A DNA stretch of 64,000 nucleotides from Aphelocoma coerulescens (lineage: Eukaryota; Chordata; Aves; Passeriformes; Corvidae). The stretch spans positions 59,586,345-59,650,344 of the forward strand of contig NC_091015.1 in assembly GCF_041296385.1 (NCBI RefSeq). The letters run 5' to 3'. The translations under genes were made by a program, and so were the position numbers. Each line of letters begins with the position of its first letter. Position 1 is the first letter of the stretch. Positions 12,791 to 26,300 of the stretch are shown in pieces. The notes below the pieces were generated by a model. It made no database searches. It saw nothing but the letters and a program-made list of their open reading frames with translations, and had not been told where the DNA came from.

Positions 12791-15700
12791 ACGGAACAAT
12801 AAGTGCGCAATTCCCCCACTGTGGGAAACTCTTCACAGAGGTATAAGTATTTAGAGGCCTCATAGGCATGCTCTGTAACCAATGCTTTTGGGTCCCTTTG
12901 TAACACAAGAGACTTCTAAATTGTGCTCTTAACTCACAGCCTGCTTAAAAGAGATTTTCCTCCAAACTTCTGTGGTTCTTCAAAGTAGCAAAAATGACCC
13001 ATGCATAGATAACAAGAGATTGAGACAAAGGAAAACATACAGGCCTTGATGAAATGCTATCACTCACCTGGGCCAAGAGGATCATTTAGATTGAAGATTT
13101 CTGAAATATCTATAATCTGAGATCAAATGTGTTGTTTTGTTCTACTCCAGAGGGTGAAGCTGTAAGTTAAATGGAAGCGATACCTGATCGTGGTATTCTT
13201 TTCCCCAGAAAATGCAAACAGAACTATAATCAAAGTACATCTATGTGTAAGTTTTCTAAAGAATTATACAACATAAGATACTCAAAACTATTCTTATTAA
13301 TGATGTTAATGGGTGTGTAGGTAGGAGGGGGTGTTTGAAATAGTTTGCTGAATTCAAATTACATAACAAACTCCAGATAAGAGGACTTGAAAATTGAAGG
13401 AAAGTGCCTAAGAACAGTACTTTCACAATATCTGTAGAATTTTAAGATTAAGATGTTCCTGAGCTGCTAATCAATCTGGTTTTCCAATAATTGTGAACAA
13501 AAAAAGGCATTATTTTCTGGAAGAATAACTACAGGACTAGGAAACCAAGAATGCAAATTCTAATCCTACCTTTCATTTACTTTTCTAGGATCAAATCAGT
13601 TTACATCTCTGGATTTGCCTTTATTAATAAATTTATTATTAGAATAGTTTCTGGTGTGGCTTTGGATGAAGGCAGGTAGTCACCTTTCAAACAACAGCCA
13701 TGGTTTGGAGATGGAATGGGTCAGAGGCCATTCCCAACAACTTGTGCGTGGTTGGTGTACTTGAGCAGCTGAGAGAGTATGGTGGTGTGGACAATGGAGT
13801 GTTTGATGCCAGGTGGCCTCATTGCTAACAGAACATACAGATACATTTAATTTAGCTGCAGTAAACACTGCTTCTGCATTCTGTTTTTCTGCTTGTGCAA
13901 GTGGAGATGTTAAAGCTGGGTAGCAGACAGAGGAGCTTGTGTTTGCATAACCTTTGGAAGTGGAAGGAGCTCTGAAAGCAGTAAGACTGTTTTGGGCAAA
14001 CATAAAGAATAATGAGAAAGAATAGAAGGTTAAAGAGCTGCCCCATGTATCTAAACAAAAGGTGTTCTGGGACCTAAGGCATTTTCCCAAGGATAGCTAA
14101 ATAAAAATTCAAACAGAAGATCAGTGTAGGAAGTATGATTTACTTTATGTGCAAATGAAAGAATTCTTTTAATTTTTTCTTTTTCTTGTCAGCTTGATCA
14201 TACACCTACCTTATGATGTTTTGCAGTATTTCACACATATTGTACCATCTACCAAGTTAAATGGCAGAAGTCAGGCTCATAAGACTGTGAAATGGGCTTT
14301 ATGAATAGGATGGACAAAATATTAGCTTGATGCTTTAATTAGCCTTGTGCTTTAAGTCATTTAGCCTTTCTTCCTACTTTAAAGAAAGTGAAACTAGATG
14401 ACCAGAAGGGCTGGAATATAAAACTGGATTAATATTTTATCTAATGTTACTGTCATATTAGATTCAAGTTAATATAAATTAAGAATGAAGCTACATGGAA
14501 ACACTGCTAATACTCTAATAAACCTCTGAAAGTTATGACACAAACACTTACGTATAATGCCATGGGCCTGATATGAGCAGTCTAAACTAACATTAGGAAA
14601 ATGGAATGTTGAAATGGCTGAGGACACACAGCACTATTGCTTGCTAACACACAATTGTGCTAGAAATATTTCTAAAATGTCCATACTAAAATAATTGTAT
14701 GGGGCAACGATATAACTTTTATCTCTGTGTTGCAAAGCTATTTTTGGGGCAGAGGAGAGAGGGAAAGGGATCCCCCTTACTACATTACAAACCCCAAACT
14801 GAATGTAATGCTTACAATGTACAATGACATCATTGGTTTAGCTTGTTTTTGGTACAGACTAAATATTTTGGTTTTATCTCTATAACTAAGTGATATTCCT
14901 CTCCTGGCAGGCAATGATCTGTATGAAGAGATTTATCAGCACTTCAATGAAAGCTTTCTTCCATACTGTGATTTTGAGACTTCATTAACACAGCAAGCAT
15001 ATTTCAGTCCTTAGGAGTTGCTAATCTTCAAGATTCATACTGGCTAAGAAATAACAGCAGAGCTTATATAAGTCACTCAGCAATGAAGCTGCAGTGGCAT
15101 AAACCTTGGGGCTTTATTTTATTGTGGAACTGTCAAGTTATGGCAAGGCTTGATCACCCTATAATTATCCCAAGAAATGTATGTTTCCAGAAGTCAGACA
15201 CAATTGTTAGTGTTCAATCACGGTCCTTTATGAAATAAACGACAATTATATTACATTGGCAAAGGTGTGGGGAAAAAAACAGATATTTTAAATGCTAATT
15301 AAAAAAATAAAAACAGACCAAAGATGCATTTAGTATTTCAAGGCAGGAGATTAGTAATATCAGGTAACACCCTGACACAGGAAAATAATTTGTTTCACTT
15401 TCAAAGTCCTACTGTAAGAGGAATATCTATGATTTTTATGTTATTCAAGTATTTTTTTCCCATTTTTTTTCAAGTACCATGCATAAATATTGTGCATGAA
15501 AATTCCACTGAATTGTTTAAAAGACAATGAAAATGGTAATTTAGATGACCTTTAATTTGCTAGAGATCTGAATTGGTCTTGATGATGACTGCTTAAAAAA
15601 ATTCTATGAGAAATTCAACAAGTAAAAAAATCACAACAAAAATCAAATTTTATAGGATTTTTGAAAAAATCAATTTTGAATCTCAAGATGAATATCTAGT

Positions 15701-17177
15701 TCTGAAAACAATTAAGTATTTACTTCTGAGGTAAATATTTTTGCCTTCTACACTAATTTAGAATATAACTTTTTATATTTAATCCAAGTTTTACATTAAA
15801 AATATTAATAGGCATTTCTTTTAAAATGCTCTTTAAGTTCTTCCTCATGTTATTCAAATGTTTTTCACTGAAATTGCAATACTCCTTCTTTCAACAAAAT
15901 CATTATTATTTGAAATTTTTCCATTGGATTTTTTTATACTCTTTTGAGATTTAAATATTCTTCCTAAAGGCAAATAAGTGAGAGTGGCTAAAAATGCAAT
16001 AGTTATTGCTTATTAATAGGACCTGCAACAAATATGATTTTATTACCAGTGTAATGCACTAAATCACTCTCTATACTAACAAGTTGAAATAAATTGGAGT
16101 GCCTATGGGTATGCGTTTCCCTATTCAGTTGTCACATCAAGTGACAAAGGAATGTACGTGCTCATGCACTACTTCAGAAGATTATTTTACTTTTTTTTTT
16201 TTAACAGAATTAAGAGGAGTCATTGAAGCAGTACAAGACAGGACAAAATTGAATTTTGTGCTCTGGAATAATGCATGTGGTTTTCAGTGTGACACTCAAA
16301 GCTGTAACGTGAAAAGCAGGAAGCATAAAATCTTGATTAGACGGAAAGAAAAACAAAAGAAGCGATAAGCCTTTATAATTTAGATTTTCTGTACAAGAGA
16401 CGAAAAATACAGAAAATGGCATCTGCTCAAGTCTCAAGAGATGGAGATATAAGTATAAGCAATCCTGAGCTAAACTGAACAAAATCTTTGATTTAATAGA
16501 AGCAATATTTGACCTATGGCCATTATAGCCACCTTTTGGGAGAACATGGGATACTATTACTGTCTTCTTGCAGAGAAATGTTATGGTTCCTACAGAAAAT
16601 TAATCATGTCATCCCTGTATTTTACTCCAAAAGGCAAAAACTGCTGCCACAAAGTCACTTTATACTGAAGGGAAGTCAGAGTATAACAAATGTGTATATT
16701 GTTGTCCTGTATTCCCCAGGGTTAATGTCCAGTCTTACAGGTCCTTAAACTAAGTGTGCTGCAGGGATTTCCAGAGGCTGAGGAAGAACCAGTGGGTTTC
16801 CCGAGTCCCTGAAAACTCAGCAAGTTTGCCAAGAATGGTCAATAGACAAGTAAGGCAAGATTTATTCATACTTGTAGTCTATCCTTGAGAATATTAATAC
16901 CCTGATTTTAGTATGATCTGGTGTCTGCAGTCTCATTCTCTGTGCCAGACTTCTGCACAACCATTGCACATCACCTTACAGAGCTGATTCATTACGCAGG
17001 CCTGTCCCAATGGGACCTTATCTTTATATATATGTATAATTTTATATGATATGAAAGACACCGAGATAGTTTTTTAAAAAAACTCCTTAGGCATGCAAAA
17101 AAGATTGAAGAGATGGCAATACTTAGGTGAAACCTACCTCTGGAAGTCATGCAACTCCAGAGAAATAAATAAAACTG
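12791..17177. other. Unique AT-rich noncoding DNA
   Basis: No established gene was recognised. A minus-strand open frame of 136 codons (13,680-14,090) is the longest non-repeat frame here; an exon-like piece within it is listed separately. The rest has only short open frames and A/T runs. Confidence 0.6.
13845..13971 (-). other. Possible cryptic or unrecognised exon
   Basis: Within a 136-codon open frame (13,680-14,090, minus), a segment starts after a plausible 3' splice site (pyrimidine-rich ...TACTGCTTTCAG at about 13,972-13,983) and could end at a GTAT donor-like site near 13,841-13,844. The in-frame peptide begins RAPSTSKGYANTSSS and has a balanced, protein-like composition, unlike the low-complexity frames around it. 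I do not recognise the protein. The segment is 127 bp, so it would change phase. It could equally be a chance open frame or an old pseudogene. Confidence 0.18.
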
Positions 17178-17254
17178 TATATAGATATAGATATAGATAT
17201 AGATATAGATATAGATATAGATATACATATATAGATATAGATATAGATATATAT
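17178..17254. repeat. Hexanucleotide (ATAGAT)n microsatellite with interruption
   Basis: A 6-bp unit ATAGAT is repeated about seven times. It is interrupted near 17,222-17,232 by an ATACATATAT slip, then resumes for about three units before a short (AT)n run. Open frames of alternating Arg/Tyr and Tyr/Ile across it, on the two strands, are artefacts. Confidence 0.95.
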
Positions 17255-20200
17255 CTCCATGTTGGAGATCACTGAGCTGGAATATACAGTGTGGAGACTA
17301 GAAACTTGAGTGCAACATTAAAAAAAAATAATATTCTTTTCAAATCTGAGCATTAATGACAATCCTTTAATCTCTCTTTCAGTACTCTATGGAGGAGACA
17401 TATTCCATAGCATTCTGTTCAACTGCAGGCTGTTATGAAGTGAATAAGATTTTAGGACACTGAATATCCACTGGGAGCTAGTTAGAGCTGTAGTTCTGCC
17501 AATATTTTAATCAAAACTACAGTTTTGAAACACTCAGGTTGCTGAAAAACTGCTCTCAGGTTACAACATTACAGTATTTTCACTCCTGCACACGTAGGGT
17601 CCTTTAATTTACTTCAAGCGCCAATTGAAACAAATGCATCTACCAGCTTATGGTGAAAGCCATGCAGTCTAGGAACTTTTAAAAACAGACATTTTCTTGC
17701 TCCTTTCATCTTTTCCATAGAACTTATTATTCTCTCAGGCAAAAAAAAAAAAAAAATCTGTTTTGTAGCAGACTGCCTTTGAGAGTACAACTCTTAACGA
17801 CCAACCATACCAATGTAGTAATTAACTCCTTGGCAAGAAGAATAAAGAGCAATCTATTCTTCCCTCATCAAACAGAAACTTTTTCATTCACTTTATTCAC
17901 TACATTGTTCACTTAAATAAGCAGAATTTTCAGATTGTGAAAGAAGAAAAAAAAGGAAATGTAGAAAAGCCATAAGGCATGTGGGGCACAAAAACTTGTC
18001 TATTTTTTCAAGCTATATTAGTTCATTTGACAGAATGGATTTAATTCAGAATCTTTTTTCTTGGATTCTGAATACACACTCAAATCAACCATGATTCTAC
18101 TCCCACTCACAAAAAAGCACATGATATAAATCAAAGGAATTCTTGCTGCTCACAAAATTCCTCTTAAAGCTACATGTTACATCAGAAATCAGACAATGGA
18201 TACTTTACAAGAACACGATTACTTTCTAATTTTCTTTTAACTGAGATAAGAATTAATTAAAACCTAAAGATAAGGCTTCTCTCTCCAGTAACAACTAATT
18301 TTTAACACAAATATTTACACTTGCTGTTTGTGTCTTCATTCTGAGGGACTTGGAATGAGAATTTGAATTCCCTAGAAATAATAATTTTACCCACAATTGG
18401 TAGGTGCTCAGGACAACAAAATTTATCAGAATCAGCTTTTATGGGCTACTTTAGCCTTTCCATTACTGATCATTTTATAGTTGGAAAGAAATTAACTTTT
18501 TGCTGTGATATTTCTATTCTACTGATGTCTCTCCATCTCAATAAGGAGATTTAATTATTCTATTTTCAGTGTACATCACATGAAGGGAGACTTCATGTTT
18601 CTCCAATGGATGGGATGGAGAGCAAAAAATGGTAGGCAATCTAAGATGGACATTGTCCAATAGACAGGGTGAGAAGATATTTCTCATTGTAGTTCTCAAT
18701 TTTTCTATTTTCCTAACAACCACAAAATAATTTTCAAGCCCCAAGGGACAGGCTGATTTTTTTGTGTTTTTTTAGCTTTGATTCTTAGCTATGGAAAATA
18801 AAGCAGAATAACCTGCTTTAAAATAACCTGGACATTTTCAGACTTCTTTTGAAAACAATAGATCATACTTTGGACAAATACTCTATATGGTACAACTAGA
18901 GATCACAAAAAGTTACGGCAAAAAAAGACAAGTATTTTACAGTTCTTAGATCCCTAGTAAATATGTATAAGCTTCTACTCTGTGCTACATTCCACTTTAT
19001 CTGCAACAGAGCGAATATTAATTTCTATTTTAACAGAATGTTCTGAATATTGGGAGTTTTTTTTCAAACTCCTATCCAGGGCTGAACAGTGATGGCAAGA
19101 CTGTTTTTTTTTTAATAAATACACCAGCATTTTGCAGTGAGTGTATCCTGTAATAATTTGCATTGCACATTACCATGAACTGGGAGGAAACCTTTGGATG
19201 GAACCAGTTCACACAAATATTAGAAAAAAATGACAATACTAACAGTTGCCTCTTTTTTGCTTTGATTGATATTTGGCATTTTTATTTCACGACAGTAAAC
19301 TCTGAAGAAATACCAAAAAGCTCTTTTTTTTTCTTTATGTGTATTTTCTAAATGCTAAGATTTACGTTATCTTTCAAAAAACATTTCAAATAGCTCCAAA
19401 ATTAAAAAAGAAATAACACCAGCAACAAGCACATGAAAGTGAATGCAAGCTTTAAACCAAAATCTAAAGTCAAAATCTGATGGGACAGATCCTCTTATTC
19501 TGTACTGTTCCTAAGGAGACCAGCGGCTGGGTTTTCCTTTGTATAGATCTCATTGTGGGCCTAATGTAGTTTTTGAAAGGCTTCTGCTTATTACTCAATG
19601 AAAAAGTAATCTGATTATGATATACTCGTGTACAGGATGCCTTTTAGTCACTGTGTGCTTTACAGATGCTACTTTCTTATTAGATCCTTGAAGCCCTTGT
19701 GTTTTAAAAAGCTTTTCTATTTAGGTTGCAGGCTTTCTTACTGTACTGAGCAAAATGATGATGAAAGGAGTCTGCAGAGCTTGTTGAAATACATAAGATG
19801 CAGAATCTAAGGTATCTAGTGCGAAAACAAAAGGAAGAGCTACATAGATTTCACCTGGAAGCTCAAATTATTGAATTTCTTATAAGTTAAGATAAAAATA
19901 AGGGGTTTGGTTTTTTTTAAGAGTTCTTTTTTGGTTTTGCATTTGGGTTTGTTTGGTCTTTTTGGGGCAGGAAGAGGAGATGTGTGTTTTGGGAGTTTTT
20001 AAATAAAATCACTAAATTGCACCAACAAATCACTAAACTTCTTTAGTCCCTACAATCCAAACAGCCAGTTTGCCAGCTATCAGTAATACTGCATGGTTTC
20101 TCTTAGGACTGTGAGCCTAACACATAAATGGGAAACTTCCACTTCAGACTGACATAGGTTTTCCTTAATTAGAAACTGCTTACAAGATACTCAGTATTAC

Positions 20201-22990
20201 ATAGCCATGCTTCAACTGAAAATTATTCTTCTCACTTAAAATAAGACAGTCGAGTGTCTCAAAGTCTACCTACAATGGACAAACATCTGTTTCCATTAAA
20301 TTAGTAGTAGGAATGATCTCTGTAAATGCCAGTGCTGCCTCAAAAAATGCTTATTTTACTCATTAAGTTATCCATAACTGCACCTTAAAGCATTTAAAAT
20401 AATCTAGAAATTATTCATCTGAGTCCAACAGTTCACAAAAAGCAAGCCTATCCCCTTGGGAGACTGAGCTGCAGTTGTGCAGGTCTGATATTTACGCAAT
20501 GTGATCCTGTTTTGGATGGGATGGATCTTGCCAAATGCTTGCAAGCATACATCAAAATTCAACAATCTGTTCATTCCCTAAGATGCAGCTTTGGAGAAGG
20601 TCTGGTTTCTGGAGGGTAGTCAAAAAGAAGCAGGGGTAATAGAGGTGCATTCCTTAGACAGTTGAACTAGTTACACTATTTATCTGCATTCTTCCCAAGC
20701 ATATGGAAATAGGCAGGGTCAGCGTTTGGGTATGAGCACAGAACAAGTGGTTGGAAAATGAACCAGAATGGAGTGAGGCTGAACATATGCTGTAAGCTGA
20801 AAGAAAGGTCTTCTGATTCCCCCTCACATTGCTGAGTTCCTGACACTTATTTTTACGCTAAAAAATCAAGGAGTTTCAAGCCCTGATGCTGAAGATGGGG
20901 GGTGGGTAAAGACAAGATGGAAGAAGCATTCTTCTGTCTCTTTCCATGTGATCTGAGATTCTACCTGAAGAGCTCACTGGAAAACCTGATTGCAGTTATC
21001 ACCTGCTTAGTAACTTTGATGATCCTTGTGGAATCCTATCACTTCCAAGCCTTCACTTTTTTTCAGGTATCTCTTACGGGTCGTTGATCTGTAACCTCCT
21101 GTCACACACAGATCTCCTATTGTATCTTCTGATATAAGGAAAATTGGAAAAGATAACTTTATTTCCGGAATCCACAGAAACTAATAAGATAGTGGTAAGA
21201 AAGTTCTTAGTCACTGGCAAAAGCAAGGTGTTTACAGTTGCTACTGAATCCACTGGTGCATTTTCTTTCATGTTACCTGTGTTTTAAAGTAGCGGGCAAG
21301 TGCAACAGAATACACTGGGGTTTAATGCATTTTTTTGGTTGTTTTTTCAAATTAAACTTGGAATGATGATTAGGCAAATAGCAAATTGCAAACTTTTTTT
21401 TGCCTGTTTTCATACTTATAAAATTGGTGTTTCAAACCTAATTTCCTAGATTTCTCTGATTAAATATCAACAATCTTTCATACTAATTAGGAACATCAAT
21501 GAAACAAATGGAAATTGTGTTTCTATAGAATTATCTTATGTGCTTCAAGTCCCAAAGTTATCCTTTTTTTGTGCACCTTTAATGTTGTTTGCAACATAAT
21601 CTATTCTAGACTAGTATATATTTTATGATCTAGTAGGATAGCCATAAGATATAGTTAAAAGACTGTTTCTGCTTTAGTATTATATATCCTTAAAATAGCA
21701 TAAGGCACCATAATTTTGATTCACTGAGGCTCGTTCCTGAAAGATTTTCCCCAGTATTAGGCACAAGTAATATAGAGCAGTGAACACACTGTGAAAATCT
21801 GACAAAGGGTCAGAATCTGCCAGTTTTACTTGTACGGAATAAAATCAAACATCCATAAATGTCCTAATGTCAAGAAGCTGCCTAATGAAAGAGGCCTTAG
21901 GGTAAAAAAAGGAAAATTTATATCAAACAACAACAAACAAAACCTCTGTTTCCTGCCTATACAGTAGTCAGAGACTTGCTGGAGTAAACCAGTGCACTCC
22001 ATTAGCTGGTAAGTGTATTCCTATTTTTCTGCCTTCCACAACCAGCTGACTGTGTTTTATGCAATTTTGATTCATGCCTTTATGTATTTTTTTTAACCTA
22101 CTCCCTTCAACTTTCTTTCTAGTAATTCCAGCTCATTGTTTTTGTCTTACTCAATTTTATCTTTCTTGCTGCTCGCCTTTGAGACTCCTTAAGAGCCTTA
22201 AAGCTCATTTATAAATTTTGTCTCATTAGCACTTTACCAACAGAACAGAAGATAGAAGGATTTTGTCAGAGTTGCTGAGAATTGGGCCTTCACCCATACT
22301 TGCAAACAGGTGCATATAAACAATGATCTTGTAAATACCACTCCTTGCCTCTCCCAGCTGAAGACATGGAACAGGCAGAATTCCTGTGTCACAATATTCT
22401 TGATACAATAAATTGCAAAATAAAGCCATTTCATCAGTTCCATCTGTCCCAACCTTTTTGTTGAAGGTAGATGTTTCCAATAATACTTCAAAATATAGAC
22501 TAATTTTCTTTGAAAACTAGGGAAAATATTCTGTGGAAAGATGACTGCTTTTTCATCCTTAGGCCTGTTTTTGCTCTCTTACCACTTTTATGCTTCACTG
22601 ACTTCAACATATTTATCCTCTGCTTACACTGATGTGAGAGAAGATTCATTGTCTTTAGCAGCTTCTTCAGACTTGCAGATCTAGATTAAACCTGGCACTG
22701 TAACATGTGTCTGGAGGAGGAAGTTGGCAACTGAGGAGAACATTTCTGAGCTCATACTGTTCTGTCCAGTGAAGAAGGCAAAGGACAGGTGAAGGTGAGG
22801 TAAAGTAAACTCTTCTAATATTTAGAAGAGAATGGTGAAATTTCTTGCAAAGATATAAGCCAAGGAGGTTTGGGTATTAGTCCTATTTCCATCTCAAAAA
22901 AAGTCTGTTTAGTTATGCTAAGAGGGAAAGAAGCCACTGTCTCTCCATCTAGGAAAGAATCCAAGCCTCCTACTGTTATTCTTAAAGACA
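17255..22990. other. Unique AT-rich noncoding DNA
   Basis: Nothing recognisable as a gene, RNA gene or transposon. Several poly-A/T runs occur (for example near 17,741-17,756 and 19,105-19,114). Confidence 0.65.
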
Positions 22991-23009
22991 TATCTATTCC
23001 ACCTAAACC

Positions 23010-23163
23010 AAACTATATGATCTATAGGCCAGGTTAGATAAGGCCTTGAGCAACCTGGTTTCATAGGTGGTGTCCCTGCCCATGGCAGAAGAGTTGAGAC
23101 TAGATGATCTTTAAGGTTCCTTCCAGCCAAAACCATTTTACAATTGTATGAATCTACAATATT
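23010..23163 (+). mobile_element. CR1 LINE 3'-end fragment, plus strand
   Basis: The segment reads in the sense orientation of the CR1 3' untranslated region: AGGCCTTGAGCAACCTGG, then GTGTCCCTGCCCATGGCAG, then GATGATCTTTAAGG and a terminal TTGTATGAATC that resembles the degenerate CR1 octamer. Only about 150 bp of the 3' end remain, so the copy is severely 5'-truncated. A second CR1 3' end on the opposite strand begins about 35 bp further on. Confidence 0.88.
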
Positions 23164-23197
23164 CATTAAACAATGATGCTGTGTGGAAGTATTTCAA

Positions 23198-23330
23198 GGA
23201 ATTATAGGACTGTAGAATATTAAGGGCTGAAAGGGACCTTAAAGATCATCTAGTCACAACCACCCTGTCATTAAAGACCTTTAAAGCTGCCTGGTTCCAG
23301 CACAGCCTTATAATAAAAACAATCTATAGT
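23198..23330 (-). mobile_element. CR1 LINE 3'-end fragment, minus strand
   Basis: The plus strand shows the reverse complement of a CR1 3' end: a degenerate octamer region (TATAGGACTGTAGAATATTA), then GGGACCTTAAAGATCATCTAG, then a decayed body with CTGCCTGGTTCCAGCA. The 3' terminus faces that of the neighbouring plus-strand copy, giving a tail-to-tail pair. The fragment is about 130 bp and clearly diverged. Confidence 0.85.
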
Positions 23331-26300
23331 CAAATTACTACCAAGGGGGGCTTGATTCCCTTTTTTGATGGGATTCTCAAAAGAAGTAGGTGGGCTACCG
23401 CAAGTAAGGAATACACAGGGAATAAATGATCTGGAATCCTTTTTCAAGAGTATTTGAGGAAGGTGGAAGGTAGATAGAGATAATTATTGATTAGAATTTT
23501 TTAAATTGTTTTTTCAATTTTAGGGAGCTCCATTTAATTCTTAGGATGCCTTATCAAAATTTCTTCATCCTCTTTTTCATTTAGTACATAATCTAATCCT
23601 TTAATGTCAGTGAAATTGGCATCTTAGGAGGTAAAAGAAGGAAAGATAATAGCATGACTTTTTCTTCCCCATATTTGTAAAGACATTGCAAAAGTCTTTA
23701 TGTAATTTGGACTTTGAGGCCCGCGATAACACATTGTATTGCAAAAAGCTTCTTTTGATGAATATAAATGAATGGACTAGATTTCCCAGCCAAACAGAAA
23801 AGACATCACCGTGCTATGCAAAATTACGTTTGATTGCTTGTGTCTGAGCTGTAAGCTCAAGTCAGTGTTAACACTTCAAATTGGTTTTCTATTATTAAAC
23901 TAAAAATCACTTAAATTTTAGTAAAAGTCACCTTACTGGAGGCATTTTATTTTAACTTGTTCCTTAATAATTCATATTGTACATACACCCAGTAAAAACA
24001 TTGGTTTGTCTATGGTCCTCTATTTCACCATTCAGAGTAACTCTCTTGCCAACTGATTGTAACATGGGAACATCCAACCTGAGAGTGTTAACTGCCAGAG
24101 AGATGGGGCATGGCAAGATGAAAGATGAAGTTTGAAAGCAACTCAGTGGTTCACCCTACTGTGTTAGACTCCCAGACCTGCTAGCTTTGATTCTTAGCTA
24201 TTTCTATGAATCATTTAACTACCATGAACCTAATCTCCCTAGGGAAGCAGGAGGGAAATAAAAAAGAGAAAACAGAGGAAAAACAGTAGTCAAAAAAGGA
24301 TATAGAGACACTTAGGAATAAAAGAAAGTTTAATGTAAACTTACAGAATAACTCATGTATTTTCTGGACACAATGTCAACAAAGGCAACATCTGAAGCCA
24401 GTAAGGTGCTTCTGATGTTAAAGTGGCTTAAGAAAAACCTTACTTTTTGCTCATTTGAGGTGAAATGCATCTCAAAACTCAGTCTTTTGTAAAGAGCTCT
24501 CAAAGACGTGTGTGACGTGTCCAAGATTCATTGCGTTATATTACATTATTTCCATACTCACAGTTGTTTTGTCATTAGGCATTGTGTGGGGCTTTTTGTT
24601 TACATGGTTTCAAGTTCATATCTATATGTTTATTCTAAGATACAGTTTATGACTTTGGTAAAAAACAGTTCTTCCAGTTACATCTTTCAACACTGTCTAG
24701 CACTGGAAAACCTTAGAAAACCAGGGTCTGAAACCATCTTCCCTCTTGCCAACACCTTCTGCTTCACACCAAAATATTGAAGCTTTAGCAGTCTAAATGT
24801 CTATGAAAGTAATCAAGAGTGCTACAGTAAAGGCTCAAAACCTTTGAAATATTATCACTTGGGCCAATGAGAAGAAACTGTTTATGACTTCCAGAGATAT
24901 GCAATACTTCATATTTCGCATTCTGTTTCAGTCCCTATTTCAGACTGATTAAGGGCATTTATATTTAGCACTGAATGTATAAAAAGGCTGTTACTACAAC
25001 CTCAAATACTACCTCTGAATTAGCTCAAACAGCTCCATGAGTTTGGCCTTTAGCTGCTCACCAATATTCTCCACACCATTACATTTTACATTGTATTACA
25101 GTAAACCATTACCACAAAACCTCTGGAGCAATGTAATTTGCTGAACCAGAAAATTGAGATAACCACTTGTATAGCACATTTTGACTGAGCTCATCACTTC
25201 TATAATGCCTGGTGACAATGAGTCTAAGGCAGAGGATCTGGTGGTAGCTTGTGAAGAGTTGCCATAGACACTGGCGTATTGAAAGCAGACACTTTAATGA
25301 TAATCTGATCAAAAATGACATTGATGTAATTGCTCCTTATATAACTGTATAAAGGCTATATTGAAAATCTCAACACACAGAAATTAAACCAATGAAGAGA
25401 AAAATATTTGTAAATATCTTTACTGATGTGAATACTGGTTTAAGATTTCAATATTATATCTATCTGTGTGAACAAATGACCAGGTGAGATTCCTGGCCTA
25501 CTTTCATCTCTCTCAGGGCACTGGGTAGTTGAGGTAGCTGAAATGAAAAGTCGCCTGTGTTTGCTTCTTTGCAGGCAGGCAAGAGCCGTGGAAAATATTT
25601 TATATGGGTATGAATAGGGCAGTGGTTCTTTTCCTGTTACAGAGAAAGCTTCATTTTGGATATATAGCAAAACTATTTTGAGCTTTATAGCTGAGTTAGA
25701 GCAGTAGTTCAGTCGGTCTGGGATTGAGAGAAGACAAGCTAAAGGCAAGAGATTCTTTGGGGAATCTGTGCTTTGTACTGCGCAGAGGCAGCACTTCTTG
25801 ACCTAGCTCTGGTTAGCAGACTCATCAGTCTGGCTTAACTCATCCTGCTTTCAGTGACATGGCTATTAGCAATATCTAAGTCACTAGACTGTCACACACT
25901 GCAACTAACTTGTACAATTGCCACATCCCACGAGAAACCAAAACTGTGTTTGTCACCAAGCCAAAGGGTAGCAGGAACTGGGTCTTGTAAATTTTGCATT
26001 CAGGAACATCTTCTTGATCTTCCTGTTAATACAAATGAAGGAAAGGTCTGTAGTTCTTCAAAGGAAATCTAACTTATTCACTCTAAGTGCACTGAAATTA
26101 CAGCTTTTTCCTCCTTCACAACAAGCTGAGGTGTAACTACCACCCAAGTTTGCAGTTTTACTTCTGAGATAGAAGCTGTTACTTTTATCATACTCTAAGT
26201 TCCAATGAGGATTTGTGGGAAAGCTAGATGAAACAGCAATAGCACCAGAAAAGGTGAAAGTAGCACATCGTATACACATAAATTAGCTTTACATTACCTA

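Noticed and set aside
12464..12846. Other open frames of 70-88 codons over the CR1 copy
   Set aside because: They are alternative frames of the LINE. Only the minus frame 12,385-12,735 matches CR1 reverse transcriptase.
16992..17275. Repeating Tyr/Ile and Arg/Tyr open frames
   Set aside because: Both arise from the ATAGAT microsatellite on opposite strands.
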